The notes under the pieces are model-generated. The model searched no databases and had not been told where the DNA came from. It worked only from the letters and a program-made list of their open reading frames with translations. A program made the position numbers and the translations under genes. Shown piece after piece: positions 1 through 9,735 of a DNA stretch of 64,000 nucleotides; position 1 is the first letter of the stretch; each line of letters opens with the position of its first letter. Origin of the DNA: Pandoraea pneumonica (GTDB lineage Bacteria > Pseudomonadota > Gammaproteobacteria > Burkholderiales > Burkholderiaceae); NCBI RefSeq assembly GCF_902459645.1, contig NZ_CABPSK010000002.1:1240001-1304000 (forward strand). Reading direction: 5' to 3'.

Positions 1-289
1 ACTGGGGAACGTCGTGCTTGACCCACGCGTCTTGCACCGCTTTGCCGACGGCATCGGTGCCGACCGCTTCGATGGTCGTGACTTTTTTGCCCGCGACGGC
101 GGACACAGGTGTGATGCAGCTACGAATGGCCGTGCCGTCGAGATGCACGGTGCAGGCGCCGCACAGCGCCATGCCGCACCCGAACTTGGTGCCGGTCATC
201 GAGAGCGCATCGCGCAGGGTCCACAACAGGGGAGTGGCAGGGTCGACATCGACCTGCACGGGACGGCCGTTCAGTTGAAACGAGACCAT
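1..289 (-). CDS. (2Fe-2S)-binding subunit of a molybdenum hydroxylase (IorA/CoxS-like), 3'-truncated by the window edge
   Basis: Only the first 96 codons are in the window; the stop lies beyond position 1. The protein starts MVSFQLNGRPVQVDV and has the plant-type ferredoxin loop with Cys38, Cys43, Cys46 and Cys58 (FGCGMALCGACTVHLDG). This arrangement is typical of the small electron-transfer subunit of xanthine dehydrogenase-family enzymes such as isoquinoline 1-oxidoreductase, where it passes electrons from the molybdopterin subunit to the acceptor. The start is the ATG at 289-287, preceded on this strand by an AAGAGGTG Shine-Dalgarno-like stretch. The catalytic subunit would be expected downstream, outside the window. 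The substrate cannot be told from this fragment. Confidence 0.85.
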   Translation of the reverse strand, partial: MVSFQLNGRPVQVDVDPATPLLWTLRDALSMTGTKFGCGMALCGACTVHLDGTAIRSCITPVSAVAGKKVTTIEAVGTDAVGKAVQDAWVKHDVPQ

Positions 290-781
290 AAGACACCTCT
301 TGGCGGGTGAACGATTGGGGGATCGCGCCAACATACTCCTGTTCAAAGAATTTTTCAGCCCACGAATGCGGCTAAGTCGTTGTATTCAAACGGATATAGC
401 GGTCCGTTTTAGCGGAAATCGGGTTTTGGTCGCCGCTTGGGCCGTTTGCGGCGAGTTCGTTGCGGAGCCGACGTGTTGCGGTGCAATGAAGTACAATTCG
501 GCCTACATTCCCCTACCAACACTTTCCCAAGCCGGAAGAAAGATCTGGGCATGCGCATTTACTGCCACACCCCTCAGTGCTTCTGCTCGATGACCGAACA
601 AAATTCGGCATTGACGTCTTCGCACGGCAGTCGTCGATCTCGCTGATCGTCCTTGCCGGCCCGCGCGCACCCGTCGCCAGCGGCCGGTAATTCCAAGCGC
701 ATACCCGATTTTGACTTTCGGCGCGTCCCGCGAGACGAACGCCGACGGCGGATGCACCGCCGCATTGACGAGCCCGACAAG
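290..781. other. 492-bp divergent intergenic region
   Basis: This gap separates the leftward ferredoxin-subunit gene from the rightward FAD/Fe-S oxidoreductase gene, so it should hold both promoters. I see no convincing coding sequence. A TACAAT box at 492-497 could be a -10 element for the rightward gene, but no good -35 lies 17 bp upstream. The clearest structure is the inverted repeat at 388-409, listed separately. Confidence 0.4.
388..409. promoter_or_regulatory. Inverted repeat, candidate operator
   Basis: AAACGGA at 388-394 and TCCGTTT at 403-409 are perfect 7-bp inverted arms around an 8-nt spacer. The element lies in the divergent gap about 100 bp from the ferredoxin-subunit start. 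Its size and symmetry fit a dimeric regulator, but no regulator gene is adjacent and the binding protein is unknown. Confidence 0.3.
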
Positions 782-3700
782 ATGAACGCACCCTTGCCTG
801 CCTTCGAGCCGCACGACGCAAAACATGCCGTAGCCGCCCAACCCCCGCGACTGCGCGAAATTCCCTACAACTACACTTCGTTCTCGGACCGCGAGATCGT
901 CATCCGTCTGCTGGGCGCCGACGCCTGGGACATTCTCGACGAACTCCGCGCAGAGCGCCGCACCGGTCGCTCGGCCCGCATGCTCTACGAAGTGCTGGGC
1001 GATATCTGGGTGGTTCGCCGCAATCCGTATCTTCAGGACGACCTGCTCGACAACCCGAAGCGCCGCAAGCTGCTTATCGACGCGCTCAATCACCGTCTGA
1101 CGGAAATCGACAAGCGTCGCCGCGCCGACGTGGCCGAGCACGCCGACACGCACGGCCGTGAGCGCGCCGCCCGCGTGGAGCAACTGGAAGTGGCCGCGCG
1201 CCGCGCCGTTGCCGATTTCGCCGGTGAGTTCGAGAAGATGGCGGAACTGCGCCGCCGCGCGAAGAAGGTACTGGGCCGCACGACGGCTCACGACAACATC
1301 AAGTTCGACGGTCTGTCGCGCGTCTCGCACGTGACGGACGCGACCGACTGGCGCGTGGAATACCCGTTCGTCGTGCTCACACCCGACACCGAAGCCGAAA
1401 TGGCATCGCTTGTGAAGGGCTGCTTCGAACTGGGGCTCACCGTCATTCCGCGTGGGGGCGGCACGGGCTACACGGGCGGCGCGATTCCGCTCACGCCGTT
1501 CTCGGCCGTCATCAATACCGAAAAGCTGGAACAACTCGACGAAGTCGAATACTCGGACCTGCCGGGTGTCGACAAGCCGGTGCCGACGATTTTCTCGGGC
1601 GCCGGTGTGGTCACGCGCCGCGTGGCAGAAGCCGCCGAGCGCGCTGGTCTGGTGTTCGCGGTGGACCCGACGTCGATCGACGCATCGTGCATCGGCGGCA
1701 ACGTCGCCATGAACGCCGGTGGCAAGAAAGCCGTGTTGTGGGGCACTGCGCTCGACAACCTCGCGTGGTGGCGCATGGTCGACCCGCAAGGTAACTGGCT
1801 CGAAGTCACGCGCCTCGATCACAACCTCGGCAAGATTCACGACATTCCGGTCGCCCGCTTCGAACTGAAATGGTTCGACGGCAATCAGGCCCCGGGCGCG
1901 GTGCTGCTCAAGACGGAATTGCTCGATATCGAAGGCAAGCGCTTCCGTAAGGAAGGCCTCGGCAAGGACGTGACGGACAAGTTCCTCGCAGGCCTGCCTG
2001 GCATTCAGAAGGAAGGCTGCGACGGGCTGATCACGAGCGCGCGCTGGATTCTCCACAAGATGCCGGCGCACACGCGCACGGTGTGTCTGGAGTTCTTCGG
2101 CCAAGCGAAGGAAGCGATTCCGAGCATTGTCGAAATCAAGGACTACATGTTCGCGCAGACCGCTGCGGGCGGCGCCATTCTGGCCGGTCTGGAGCATTTG
2201 GACGAGCGCTATCTGCGCGCCGTGGGCTACGCCACGAAGTCGAAGCGCAATGCCTTCCCGAAGATGGTGCTGATCGGCGACATCGTCGGCGACGACGACA
2301 CCGCTGTGGCGCAAGCCACCTCGGAAGTGATTCGCATGGCCAACGGCAAGAGCGGCGAAGGTTTTGTCGCCGTGTCGGCCGAAGCCCGCAAGAAGTTCTG
2401 GCTCGACCGTTCGCGCACGGCCGCCATCGCGCGCCACACCAACGCCTTCAAGATCAATGAAGACGTGGTGATTCCGCTGCCGCGCATGGGCGAGTACACG
2501 GACCACATCGAGCGCATCAACATCGAGCTCTCGCTCAAGAACAAACTGCAACTGGTCGACGCGCTCGAACAGTTCTTCGAAGCGGGCAATCTGCCGCTGG
2601 GTAAGACCGACGACGCGAACGAGATTCCGTCGGCCGAGCTGCTCGAGGACCGCGTGCAGACCGCGCTCACGCTGCTGCGCGATGTGCGCGCACGCTGGGT
2701 ATTCCTGCGCGACAACTTCGAACTGTCGCTGAACGACGCGATTCCGCTGCTCAATCGCCACGGCATTCGCGATATGAATGTGGCGTTGAACGACCGCCTG
2801 AACAAGCATCCGGATACGCGCCTGATCGACCTGCTGCAAGACCGCACGGTGCGCGTGTCGTGGAAGCAGGAGATTCGCGCCGAACTGCGCCAGATTTTCT
2901 CGGGCGGGGAATTCAAGCCGATTCTCGACGAAGCGCAGGCGATTCATAAGCGCGTGCTGCACGGCCGCGTGTTCGTCGCGCTGCACATGCACGCGGGCGA
3001 CGGCAACGTGCACACGAACATCCCGGTGAACTCGGATAACTACGAGATGCTCCAGGATGCGCACAAGGCCGTGGCGCGCATCATGGATATCGCCCGTTCG
3101 CTCGACGGCGTGATCTCGGGCGAGCACGGTATCGGCATCACGAAGCTCGAATTCCTGACCGAAGAAGAGATCGGTGAATTCCGCGCGTACAAGCTGCGCG
3201 TCGATCCGGAAGGGCGCTTCAACAAGGGCAAGCTGCTCAACATGCCCGAGCTGCCTGCCGATCTGCGCAATGCCTATACGCCCAGCTTCGGGCTGATGGG
3301 CTTCGAATCGCTGATCATGCAGCAGTCGGACATCGGCGCCATTGCCGATAGCGTGAAAGACTGCCTGCGCTGCGGTAAGTGCAAGCCGGTGTGTGCGACA
3401 CACGTGCCGCGCGCGAACCTGCTGTACAGCCCGCGCAACAAGATTCTCGCGACCTCGCTGCTCATCGAAGCCTTCCTATACGAAGAGCAGACGCGCCGTG
3501 GTGTGTCGATCAAGCACTGGGACGAGTTCAACGACGTGGCCGATCACTGCACGGTTTGCCACAAGTGCGCAACGCCGTGCCCGGTGAAGATCGACTTCGG
3601 CGACGTGACGATGAACATGCGCAACCTGCTGCGCAAGATGGGGAAGAAGAAATTCAACCCGGGCGCCGCAGCTGGCATGTTCTTCCTGAACGCGACGAAC

Positions 3701-4777
3701 CCGGAGACGATCAATATCACCCGCAAGGTGATGATCGACTGGGGCTACAAGGCACAGCGCTTCGGTGCGGACATCTTCAAGAAACTCGCGAAGAAGCAGA
3801 TGGCGCACCCGCCGGCCACGGTCGGCAAGCCGCCGCTGCGCGAAGAGGTCATCCACTTCGTGAACAAGAAGATGCCGGGCAACTTGCCGAAGAAGACGGC
3901 GCGCGCGTTGCTCGATATCGAAGACAACAAGGTGGTGCCGATCATTCGCGACCCGAAGGCGACCTCGGTCGATTCGGAAGCGGTGTTCTACTTCCCGGGC
4001 TGCGGCTCGGAGCGCCTGTTCTCGCAAGTGGGCCTCGCCACGCAAGCCATGCTCTGGCATGTGGGCGTGCAAACGGTGCTGCCGCCGGGCTATCTGTGCT
4101 GCGGTTATCCGCAACGCGGCTCGGGTCAGGGCGAGAAGGCCGAGAAGATCGTCACGGATAACCGCGTGCTGTTCCACCGCGTGGCCAATACGCTGAATTA
4201 TCTCGATATCAAGACCGTCGTGGTGTCGTGCGGCACTTGCTACGATCAGCTCGCCGGCTACGAATTCGAGAAGATTTTCCCGGGCTGCCGCATCGTCGAC
4301 ATCCACGAGTATCTGCTCGAGAAGGGCGTGAAGCTCGAAGGCGTGGGCGGCACGCGCTACATGTATCACGACCCGTGCCACACGCCGATCAAGACGATGG
4401 ACCCGGTCAAGCTCGTGAACCAGTTGATGGGCAGCGAGAACGACGGCTACAAGATCGAGAAGAACGATCGCTGCTGTGGCGAATCGGGTACGCTGGCGGT
4501 CACGCGCCCGGATATCTCGACGCAAATCCGCTTCCGCAAGGAAGAAGAGATGCGCAAGGGCGCGGCCAAGCTGCGCGCCGACGGCAAGGTCGAGGAAGTG
4601 AAGATTCTCACCAGCTGCCCGTCGTGCCTGCAAGGCCTGTCGCGCTATAACGAAGACGCTGACGTCACCGCCGATTACATCGTCGTGGAAATCGCGAAGC
4701 ATGTGCTCGGTGAGCAGTGGATGGCCGACTACGTCAAGGATGCGAACAACGGCGGTATCGAACGCGTGCTGGTCTGA
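782..4777 (+). CDS. DUF3683 / FAD-linked oxidase / 4Fe-4S / CCG-domain oxidoreductase (1331 aa)
   Basis: Several modules are fused in one chain. The N-terminus (about residues 15-135) matches the DUF3683 region of betaproteobacterial proteins of this kind. A PCMH-type FAD-binding domain (from about 195, with [12 protein letters not shown]) and an FAD-oxidase C-terminal domain (to about 815, HGIGITK) resemble GlcD or D-lactate dehydrogenase. Two 4Fe-4S motifs follow (Cys861/864/867/871 and Cys923/926/929/933), then two CCG domains as in GlpC/HdrB (YFPGCGSE near 1074, YLCCGYP near 1106, DPCHTP near 1199, RCCGESGT near 1231). It probably oxidises a 2-hydroxy acid and passes electrons through Fe-S clusters to the quinone pool; the substrate is not known. 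I chose the ATG at 782; a TTG at 653 and an ATG at 752 are also in frame, and none has a strong Shine-Dalgarno. Confidence 0.88.
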   Translation: MNAPLPAFEPHDAKHAVAAQPPRLREIPYNYTSFSDREIVIRLLGADAWDILDELRAERRTGRSARMLYEVLGDIWVVRRNPYLQDDLLDNPKRRKLLIDALNHRLTEIDKRRRADVAEHADTHGRERAARVEQLEVAARRAVADFAGEFEKMAELRRRAKKVLGRTTAHDNIKFDGLSRVSHVTDATDWRVEYPFVVLTPDTEAEMASLVKGCFELGLTVIPRGGGTGYTGGAIPLTPFSAVINTEKLEQLDEVEYSDLPGVDKPVPTIFSGAGVVTRRVAEAAERAGLVFAVDPTSIDASCIGGNVAMNAGGKKAVLWGTALDNLAWWRMVDPQGNWLEVTRLDHNLGKIHDIPVARFELKWFDGNQAPGAVLLKTELLDIEGKRFRKEGLGKDVTDKFLAGLPGIQKEGCDGLITSARWILHKMPAHTRTVCLEFFGQAKEAIPSIVEIKDYMFAQTAAGGAILAGLEHLDERYLRAVGYATKSKRNAFPKMVLIGDIVGDDDTAVAQATSEVIRMANGKSGEGFVAVSAEARKKFWLDRSRTAAIARHTNAFKINEDVVIPLPRMGEYTDHIERINIELSLKNKLQLVDALEQFFEAGNLPLGKTDDANEIPSAELLEDRVQTALTLLRDVRARWVFLRDNFELSLNDAIPLLNRHGIRDMNVALNDRLNKHPDTRLIDLLQDRTVRVSWKQEIRAELRQIFSGGEFKPILDEAQAIHKRVLHGRVFVALHMHAGDGNVHTNIPVNSDNYEMLQDAHKAVARIMDIARSLDGVISGEHGIGITKLEFLTEEEIGEFRAYKLRVDPEGRFNKGKLLNMPELPADLRNAYTPSFGLMGFESLIMQQSDIGAIADSVKDCLRCGKCKPVCATHVPRANLLYSPRNKILATSLLIEAFLYEEQTRRGVSIKHWDEFNDVADHCTVCHKCATPCPVKIDFGDVTMNMRNLLRKMGKKKFNPGAAAGMFFLNATNPETINITRKVMIDWGYKAQRFGADIFKKLAKKQMAHPPATVGKPPLREEVIHFVNKKMPGNLPKKTARALLDIEDNKVVPIIRDPKATSVDSEAVFYFPGCGSERLFSQVGLATQAMLWHVGVQTVLPPGYLCCGYPQRGSGQGEKAEKIVTDNRVLFHRVANTLNYLDIKTVVVSCGTCYDQLAGYEFEKIFPGCRIVDIHEYLLEKGVKLEGVGGTRYMYHDPCHTPIKTMDPVKLVNQLMGSENDGYKIEKNDRCCGESGTLAVTRPDISTQIRFRKEEEMRKGAAKLRADGKVEEVKILTSCPSCLQGLSRYNEDADVTADYIVVEIAKHVLGEQWMADYVKDANNGGIERVLV

Positions 4778-4829
4778 TGCTTCTCTCGTGGACGCGGCCG
4801 ATGCCTGACCGACGGACCATGGAGGTGGC

Positions 4830-6518
4830 ATGGAAGTAGTCTTTACAGCGCTCATCCTGTTGTTCGTGGTGGCGCTCACCGGTGTGCTGGGCAGTTTCGT
4901 GCGGTTTCTCCCGATTCCGCTCGTCCAGATCGCGGTGGGCGCCGCGCTCGCTTATCCGGGCGCTGGCGTTCACATCGATCTCGATCCCGAGATCTTTTTC
5001 CTCCTGTTTATTCCGCCGCTGCTCTTCGCCGACGGCTGGCGCATGCCCAAGCGCGAGTTCTGGCACCTGCGCGTGCCGATCATCGCCATGGCGCTCGGTC
5101 TCGTGATCTTCACGGTGCTGGGCGTGGGCTATTTCATCCATTGGATGATTCCGTCGATTCCGCTCGCCGTGGCCTTCGCGCTCGGCGGCGTGCTCTCGCC
5201 GACCGATGCCGTTGCTGTCTCCGCCCTCACCGGGCGCATGCGCATGCCCACGCGGCTGATGCACGTGCTCGAAGGCGAGGCGATGATGAACGACGCCTCG
5301 GGCCTCGTCGTCTTCAAGTTCGCCCTCGTGGCCGCCACGACGGGCATCTTCTCGATCGGTAACGCGACGTTCTCGTTCTTCGTCATCGCACTCGGCGGGC
5401 TGCTCGCCGGTTGGGCCGTGACGTGGCTCTTTACGCAGTTTCACCGCCGCGTGATGGACGCCTCGACCGAGGAACCCGCCACGGTCGTGCTGTTGCTGCT
5501 GCTCATGCCGTTCGCCGCTTATCTGCTCGCGGAACACTTCGGCTTCTCGGGCATTCTCGCGGCGGTGGCCGCCGGGATGACGGTGAGTTCGACCGATTTG
5601 CTCAACACGCGTACGGTCACGCGCATTCTCGGCAACGGTGTCTGGTCGATGCTCGAATTCGTGTTCAACGGCGCCGTGTTCGTGCTGCTCGGGCTGCAAT
5701 TGCCCGACATCGTGCGCGCGGCACTGGGCCCCAACGAACACTTGTGGGCGGCGCTCACGAAGCTCTCTGAACTGATGTTCTACGTCGGCGCCATCTCGGC
5801 AGTGCTGATCGTCTTGCGCTTTTGCTGGGTGTGGGTGGCGTGGCGCGTGATGTATTTCATGGGCATGCGACGCGGCGAAATCACCCTCAAGCCGGGCATT
5901 CGCTTCACCGGTGTGACGGCCCTCTCGGGCGTGCGCGGCGCGGTGACGCTGGCCGGTGCGCTCTCGGTGCCGCTGGCACTGCCCGGCGGCGCACCGTTTC
6001 CCGGGCGCGATCTGCTGATTTTTCTGGCGGCGGGCGTGATTCTGCTCTCGCTGATCGGGGGCAGTCTCGGCTTGCCGATTCTGTTGCGCGGCGTGCGCTG
6101 GCCCGCCGAAGACCCGCGTAATCGTGAAATGGGCGAGGCCCGTGTGGCAGCGTCTGAAGCCGCCATTCGTGCAGTAGAGTCGCTGCAAAAGGTGATTGCG
6201 AAGTCGGGCGACGAACTCGATACCGCCGTGTGCGCCGAAGCGGCTGCACGCGTGATGGGGCGCTACCGCCGCACGCTCAATGCATCGACCGCCACCGACG
6301 AGACACGCGAGCGTGCCGTGCGCGAGGTGGAAGTCGAGCGCCGATTGCGCGCGGCGGCGATTCAGGCCGAACGGGTGGAGTTGTCGAGACTACGCATCAC
6401 GCATCGCATCAACGACGAAACGCTGCGCGAGATGCTGAGCGAAATCGATTTCGCCGAACTCGCCCTCGGGCCGGTCGACCCGGCGACGGGCAAGCGAACG
6501 AAAGGCAAGAAGCACTGA
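4830..6518 (+). CDS. Na+/H+ antiporter, CPA1 family
   Basis: This 562-residue protein has about twelve hydrophobic segments over residues 1-410, then a charged, helical cytoplasmic tail of about 150 residues. The family ion-binding motif is visible as EGEAMMNDASG, with Asn154-Asp155 as the ND pair of electroneutral CPA1 exchangers, and SPTDAVAVSAL precedes it. It should exchange cytoplasmic Na+ (or K+) for external H+ in the inner membrane, serving pH and sodium homeostasis. A good GGAGGTGGC Shine-Dalgarno sits just before the ATG. It follows the oxidoreductase gene by 52 bp and precedes the HIT gene by 27 bp, so the three could share a transcript. Confidence 0.9.
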   Translation: MEVVFTALILLFVVALTGVLGSFVRFLPIPLVQIAVGAALAYPGAGVHIDLDPEIFFLLFIPPLLFADGWRMPKREFWHLRVPIIAMALGLVIFTVLGVGYFIHWMIPSIPLAVAFALGGVLSPTDAVAVSALTGRMRMPTRLMHVLEGEAMMNDASGLVVFKFALVAATTGIFSIGNATFSFFVIALGGLLAGWAVTWLFTQFHRRVMDASTEEPATVVLLLLLMPFAAYLLAEHFGFSGILAAVAAGMTVSSTDLLNTRTVTRILGNGVWSMLEFVFNGAVFVLLGLQLPDIVRAALGPNEHLWAALTKLSELMFYVGAISAVLIVLRFCWVWVAWRVMYFMGMRRGEITLKPGIRFTGVTALSGVRGAVTLAGALSVPLALPGGAPFPGRDLLIFLAAGVILLSLIGGSLGLPILLRGVRWPAEDPRNREMGEARVAASEAAIRAVESLQKVIAKSGDELDTAVCAEAAARVMGRYRRTLNASTATDETRERAVREVEVERRLRAAAIQAERVELSRLRITHRINDETLREMLSEIDFAELALGPVDPATGKRTKGKKH

Positions 6519-6545
6519 CAAGTGCGGGGATCAAGGGAGAAGATC

Positions 6546-6989
6546 ATGGACTGTCCGTTTTGCGCAGGTGACGGCGGCGACGTCGTGTGGCGCGACCCGG
6601 TGCTGCGTGTGGTGCTGGCCAACGAGGCGGGGTATCCGGGCTTTGCGCGCGTGGTCTGGGGCGCGCACGTGGCCGAGATGAGCGATTTGCCCGAAGCCGC
6701 GCGCGAGCATGTGATGCGCGTAGTGTTTGCCGTCGAGACGGCGCAGCGCACGGTGATGTCGCCGCATAAGGTGAACGTGGCGAGCCTCGGCAACATGGTG
6801 CCGCACGTGCACTGGCACGTGATTCCGCGCTACCGCGACGATATCCATTTCCCGGGCTCGGTCTGGAGCGCGCCGCAACGTGAGCTGCCGCAGGCCGTGC
6901 TCGCGGAGCGGGCCGCGTGGCTCCCGGCGTTGCGTGAAGCGATCGTGGCAGAATTGAGCCGCATCCCGGCGTGGCCGACGTCGAACTGA
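6546..6989 (+). CDS. HIT family protein (histidine triad hydrolase)
   Basis: A 147-residue HIT protein. The active-site triad is HVHWHVI at His87, His89 and His91. The N-terminal MDCPFC carries a CxxC pair often seen in this bacterial subgroup. HIT proteins hydrolyse or transfer nucleotidyl groups from adenylated or dinucleoside polyphosphate substrates; the physiological substrate here is unknown. The ATG at 6546 is preferred because an AAGGGAGAAG Shine-Dalgarno precedes it at the right distance; an upstream in-frame start at 6522 would add residues unlike the family. Confidence 0.9.
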   Translation: MDCPFCAGDGGDVVWRDPVLRVVLANEAGYPGFARVVWGAHVAEMSDLPEAAREHVMRVVFAVETAQRTVMSPHKVNVASLGNMVPHVHWHVIPRYRDDIHFPGSVWSAPQRELPQAVLAERAAWLPALREAIVAELSRIPAWPTSN

Positions 6990-7056
6990 CGCGACTGAGC
7001 GGGCGCTGGGGCAGGCAGGCGCGTGCGCTTGCGTGGTCGGCAGCGACCTGAGCAGC

Positions 7057-7087
7057 TATACTTCCGGCCGGTGTGCGCGGCACACCG
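7057..7087. promoter_or_regulatory. -10-like box and perfect inverted repeat ahead of the DUF971-ubiE genes
   Basis: A TATACT box lies at 7057-7062, without a good -35. Seven bases further is the perfect palindrome CGGTGTGCGCGGCACACCG (7069-7087; 8-bp arms, 3-nt spacer), at or just after the expected transcription start. It may be an operator or a 5' hairpin of the transcript. The -10 call is weak; the palindrome itself is directly visible. Confidence 0.35.
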
Positions 7088-7110
7088 ACCGAATTTCTGG
7101 AGTCACACAC

Positions 7111-7527
7111 ATGGCAGGGCTGGAGAAAGACACGCCGATTCCGGTTTCCCTCACGCTGCATCGCACCTCGCGTGTGCTGGAGCTGGGATATGAAGACGGC
7201 AAAACCTACCGGCTGCCGTTCGAACTCCTGCGCGTGCTCTCGCCGTCGGCCGAAGTGCGCGGCCACGGCCCGGGGCAGGAAACGCTCCAGACCGGCAAGC
7301 GCGAAGTGACGCTCAACGGCCTCGAGCCGATCGGCAACTACGCCGTGCGGCCCGTCTTCTCGGACGGCCACGACACCGGCATCTATTCCTGGGATTACCT
7401 CTACGAGCTGTGCGTGCGTCAGGACGCGCTCTGGCAGGAGTATCTCGACAAGCTAGCCGCCGCAGGCGTCGATCGCGACACGCCGATGCCGTCGCCCGCC
7501 AGCGGCCACGGCTGCCACCACCATTGA
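7111..7527 (+). CDS. DUF971 / GBBH-like N-terminal domain protein
   Basis: A 138-residue protein with a stand-alone DUF971 fold, related to the N-terminal domain of gamma-butyrobetaine hydroxylase. Recognisable features are the early RTSRVLELGYEDGKTYRLPFE strands and the SDGHDTGIYSWDYLYEL segment. It lacks the dioxygenase domain, so it is probably not an enzyme of carnitine synthesis; related domains occur in Fe-S-related proteins. The tail ends GHGCHHH, a likely metal-binding cluster. It lies 72 bp upstream of ubiE, an arrangement common in betaproteobacteria. The ATG at 7111 follows a CTGGAG Shine-Dalgarno. Confidence 0.85.
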   Translation: MAGLEKDTPIPVSLTLHRTSRVLELGYEDGKTYRLPFELLRVLSPSAEVRGHGPGQETLQTGKREVTLNGLEPIGNYAVRPVFSDGHDTGIYSWDYLYELCVRQDALWQEYLDKLAAAGVDRDTPMPSPASGHGCHHH

Positions 7528-7599
7528 CGCGTTGGCGTATTGACGTACTGGGGCAACGGCGGCGCTGTGTGCGCCGCTTTGATGAATTGGGAGATTGCG

Positions 7600-8334
7600 A
7601 TGGGTGAACAGACCCACTTCGGTTACGAGACCGTCGACGAGAAGGAAAAGGCAGGCAAAGTCGCCGAAGTGTTCCATTCGGTAGCGAGCAAGTACGACGT
7701 CATGAACGACCTGATGTCGGGCGGTCTGCACCGCATCTGGAAAGCGTTCACGATCGGGCGCGCAGCGGTGCGACCGGGCTTCAAGGTGCTCGATATCGCG
7801 GGCGGCACGGGCGATCTGTCCAAGGCGTTTGCCCGCCAAGCGGGCCCGACCGGCGAAGTCTGGCTCACGGACATCAACGAGTCGATGCTGCGCGTGGGCC
7901 GCGACCGTCTGCTCGACGCTGGCATCGTGACGCCCGCCTTGCTGTGCGACGCCGAGAAGCTGCCGTTCCCGTCGAACTACTTCGATGTGGTGACCGTGGC
8001 CTTCGGCCTGCGCAACATGACGCACAAAGACGCCGCACTCGCCGAGATGCGCCGCGTGATCAAGCCGGGCGGCAAGGTCATGGTGCTGGAGTTCTCGAAG
8101 GTGTGGCAGCCGCTGGAGAAGGCCTACGACACGTACTCGTTCAAGGTGCTGCCGTGGCTGGGTTCGCGCATCGCGGGCGACGCCGACAGCTACCGCTATC
8201 TGGCCGAGTCGATTCGTATGCACCCGGATCAGGAAACGCTGAAGTCGATGATGGAAGACGTCGGGCTGGAGCGCGTGGAGTACCACAACCTGACCGCTGG
8301 CGTGGTTGCGCTGCACATCGGCCGCAAGTTCTGA
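7600..8334 (+). CDS. ubiE: Ubiquinone/menaquinone biosynthesis C-methyltransferase UbiE
   Basis: A 244-residue class I SAM methyltransferase that C-methylates 2-methoxy-6-polyprenyl-1,4-benzoquinol in ubiquinone synthesis, and demethylmenaquinol where menaquinone is made. SAM motif I is [13 protein letters not shown] from about residue 63; the signature [11 protein letters not shown] and the C-terminal [14 protein letters not shown] are typical of UbiE. The ATG at 7600 is chosen because a TTGGGAGA Shine-Dalgarno precedes it and [12 protein letters not shown] matches the family N-terminus. A terminator follows at 8410. The nearby ubiJ and ubiB act in the same pathway. Confidence 0.96.
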   Translation: MGEQTHFGYETVDEKEKAGKVAEVFHSVASKYDVMNDLMSGGLHRIWKAFTIGRAAVRPGFKVLDIAGGTGDLSKAFARQAGPTGEVWLTDINESMLRVGRDRLLDAGIVTPALLCDAEKLPFPSNYFDVVTVAFGLRNMTHKDAALAEMRRVIKPGGKVMVLEFSKVWQPLEKAYDTYSFKVLPWLGSRIAGDADSYRYLAESIRMHPDQETLKSMMEDVGLERVEYHNLTAGVVALHIGRKF

Positions 8335-8409
8335 AGCTACTTAATTAGTAGCGAATTAGTCATTACTTAGTAGTGCAGCCGGGCGTGACAAGCCGGTCTG
8401 CTGCTGTAG

Positions 8410-8452
8410 ACGCCCCGATAGCCGGACTTTCGTTCCGACGCGGGGCGTTTTT
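8410..8452 (+). terminator. Rho-independent terminator after ubiE
   Basis: ACGCCCCG at 8410-8417 pairs with CGGGGCGT at 8441-8448, followed by a T run to 8452. It lies 75 bp after the ubiE stop and separates it from the Tim44-like gene. The rest of the 8335-8593 gap has no gene I can support; it should also contain the promoter of the next gene. Confidence 0.85.
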
Positions 8453-8593
8453 CATGCGCAGGGCATTTTCTCTGTGGCAGAATCGCCGCTCGACTTGCGG
8501 TTTGGTTTCATTACGTAAAAAAGTTTTGTGAACCATTCGAGTAGACGCCTGTCGATAGACAACACCTTATAACTCCACGGAGAGACCAGAGCG

Positions 8594-9586
8594 ATGTTCC
8601 AGTTCCTGAAAAACAAGCTGTTGTTGGGCGTGGTGGCCGGCGTATTGGCGGTCGGCATGACGATCGCGGACGCTGATGCCAAGCGCGTTGGCGGCGGCCG
8701 GAGCGTCGGCAAGCAGTCCAACACCGTGACGCAGCGTCAAGCCACGCCGCAACAACCGGCCCAAAGCCCGAGCGCGACCCCGAACCAAGCTGCCCCGGCA
8801 GCCGCTGGTGCCGGTGCCGCAGGTGCGGCCGCCGCTGCCAAGCCCGCCAACCGCTGGCTCGGCCCGATCGCCGGTCTCGCCGCCGGTCTGGGTATCGCAG
8901 CCCTGTTGTCGCACTTCGGCATGGGTGGCGCCTTCGCCAGCATGATGGCCAACGTCATCATCATCGCGTTGATCGCTTTCGCCGTGCTGTGGGTCATCCG
9001 TCGCTTCCGCGGCAATAAGTCGCAGTCGCAAACCCCGGCCTACGCTGGTGCCGGTGCAGGCAACGACGCGTCGAACAACTCCCTGCGTCAGTCGTGGGAT
9101 AACGCGTCGCAACCGGCTGCATCGTCCCAACCGACGCAATCGACGCTGTCGGCAGTGCCGGCTGCCGCCGGTGTCGCGGGTGCCGCAGCCGCTGCGGCCG
9201 GTCCGTTCGGCGTGCCGGCTGGCTTCGATGTCGAAGGCTTCCTGCGCAGCGCGAAGGTGTACTTCAACCGTCTGCAAGCCGCTTGGGATAAGGGCGATCA
9301 AGCCGACATCAACGAGTTCACCACGCCGCAGATGTTCGCGGAAATCAAGATGGACTTGGAAGAGCGCGGCAAGTCGACCAACCGTACCGACGTGGTCCAA
9401 CTCGACGCCGAACTGCTCGGCATCGAGCAAACCGCTGCCGAGTACATGGCCAGCGTGCGTTTCTCGGGTCTGATCCGTGAAGCCGAAGGCGCTGCGGCCG
9501 AGCCGTTCAACGAAGTCTGGAACCTGACCAAGCCGGTCACCGGCAACGCCGGTTGGGTGCTGGCCGGGATTCAGCAGCTGAACTAA
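8594..9586 (+). CDS. Tim44-like domain membrane protein
   Basis: A 330-residue protein. Residues 1-28 look like a signal peptide or membrane anchor (FLKNKLLLGVVAGVLAVGM). An Ala/Gln/Pro-rich low-complexity region follows. Two hydrophobic stretches lie around residues 90-140 (WLGPIAGLAAGLGIAALL and MMANVIIIALIAFAVLWVI). The C-terminal third (from about 210, VEGFLRSAKVYFNRLQAAWD) is a Tim44/MRP-L45-type domain of the NTF2-like fold. In bacteria such proteins are inner-membrane proteins of uncertain role. It sits between ubiE and ubiJ-ubiB, bounded by terminators on both sides, so it is probably a separate transcription unit. Confidence 0.88.
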   Translation: MFQFLKNKLLLGVVAGVLAVGMTIADADAKRVGGGRSVGKQSNTVTQRQATPQQPAQSPSATPNQAAPAAAGAGAAGAAAAAKPANRWLGPIAGLAAGLGIAALLSHFGMGGAFASMMANVIIIALIAFAVLWVIRRFRGNKSQSQTPAYAGAGAGNDASNNSLRQSWDNASQPAASSQPTQSTLSAVPAAAGVAGAAAAAAGPFGVPAGFDVEGFLRSAKVYFNRLQAAWDKGDQADINEFTTPQMFAEIKMDLEERGKSTNRTDVVQLDAELLGIEQTAAEYMASVRFSGLIREAEGAAAEPFNEVWNLTKPVTGNAGWVLAGIQQLN

Positions 9587-9622
9587 GCTCCCGCCGTTTT
9601 TGCCGTAACCTGCCTTACAATG

Positions 9623-9658
9623 AGAGCCCGCGTTTGAAGCGCGGGCTCTTTTGTTTTT
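9623..9658 (+). terminator. Rho-independent terminator after the Tim44-like gene
   Basis: AGAGCCCGCG at 9623-9632 pairs perfectly with CGCGGGCTCT at 9640-9649, followed by a T-rich tail. It lies 36 bp after the Tim44-like stop codon and before ubiJ. Confidence 0.9.
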
Positions 9659-9735
9659 GCCGCCCGCAGGCCGTTGTACTGCGGGCGACGTCTTTCGGTG
9701 CGACCGGTGTTCTGCGCCGGCCGGCCGCCAAGCTC

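Noticed and set aside
503-3403. A 966-codon open frame on the minus strand
   Set aside because: It is antisense to the FAD/Fe-S oxidoreductase, whose families and motifs are clear. The frame is His/Arg/Val-rich with no domain, as expected from a GC-rich codon pattern read backwards.
4734-6188. A 484-codon minus-strand frame rich in His, Arg and Glu
   Set aside because: It is antisense to the Na+/H+ antiporter, and its composition reflects reversed membrane-protein codons rather than a real protein.
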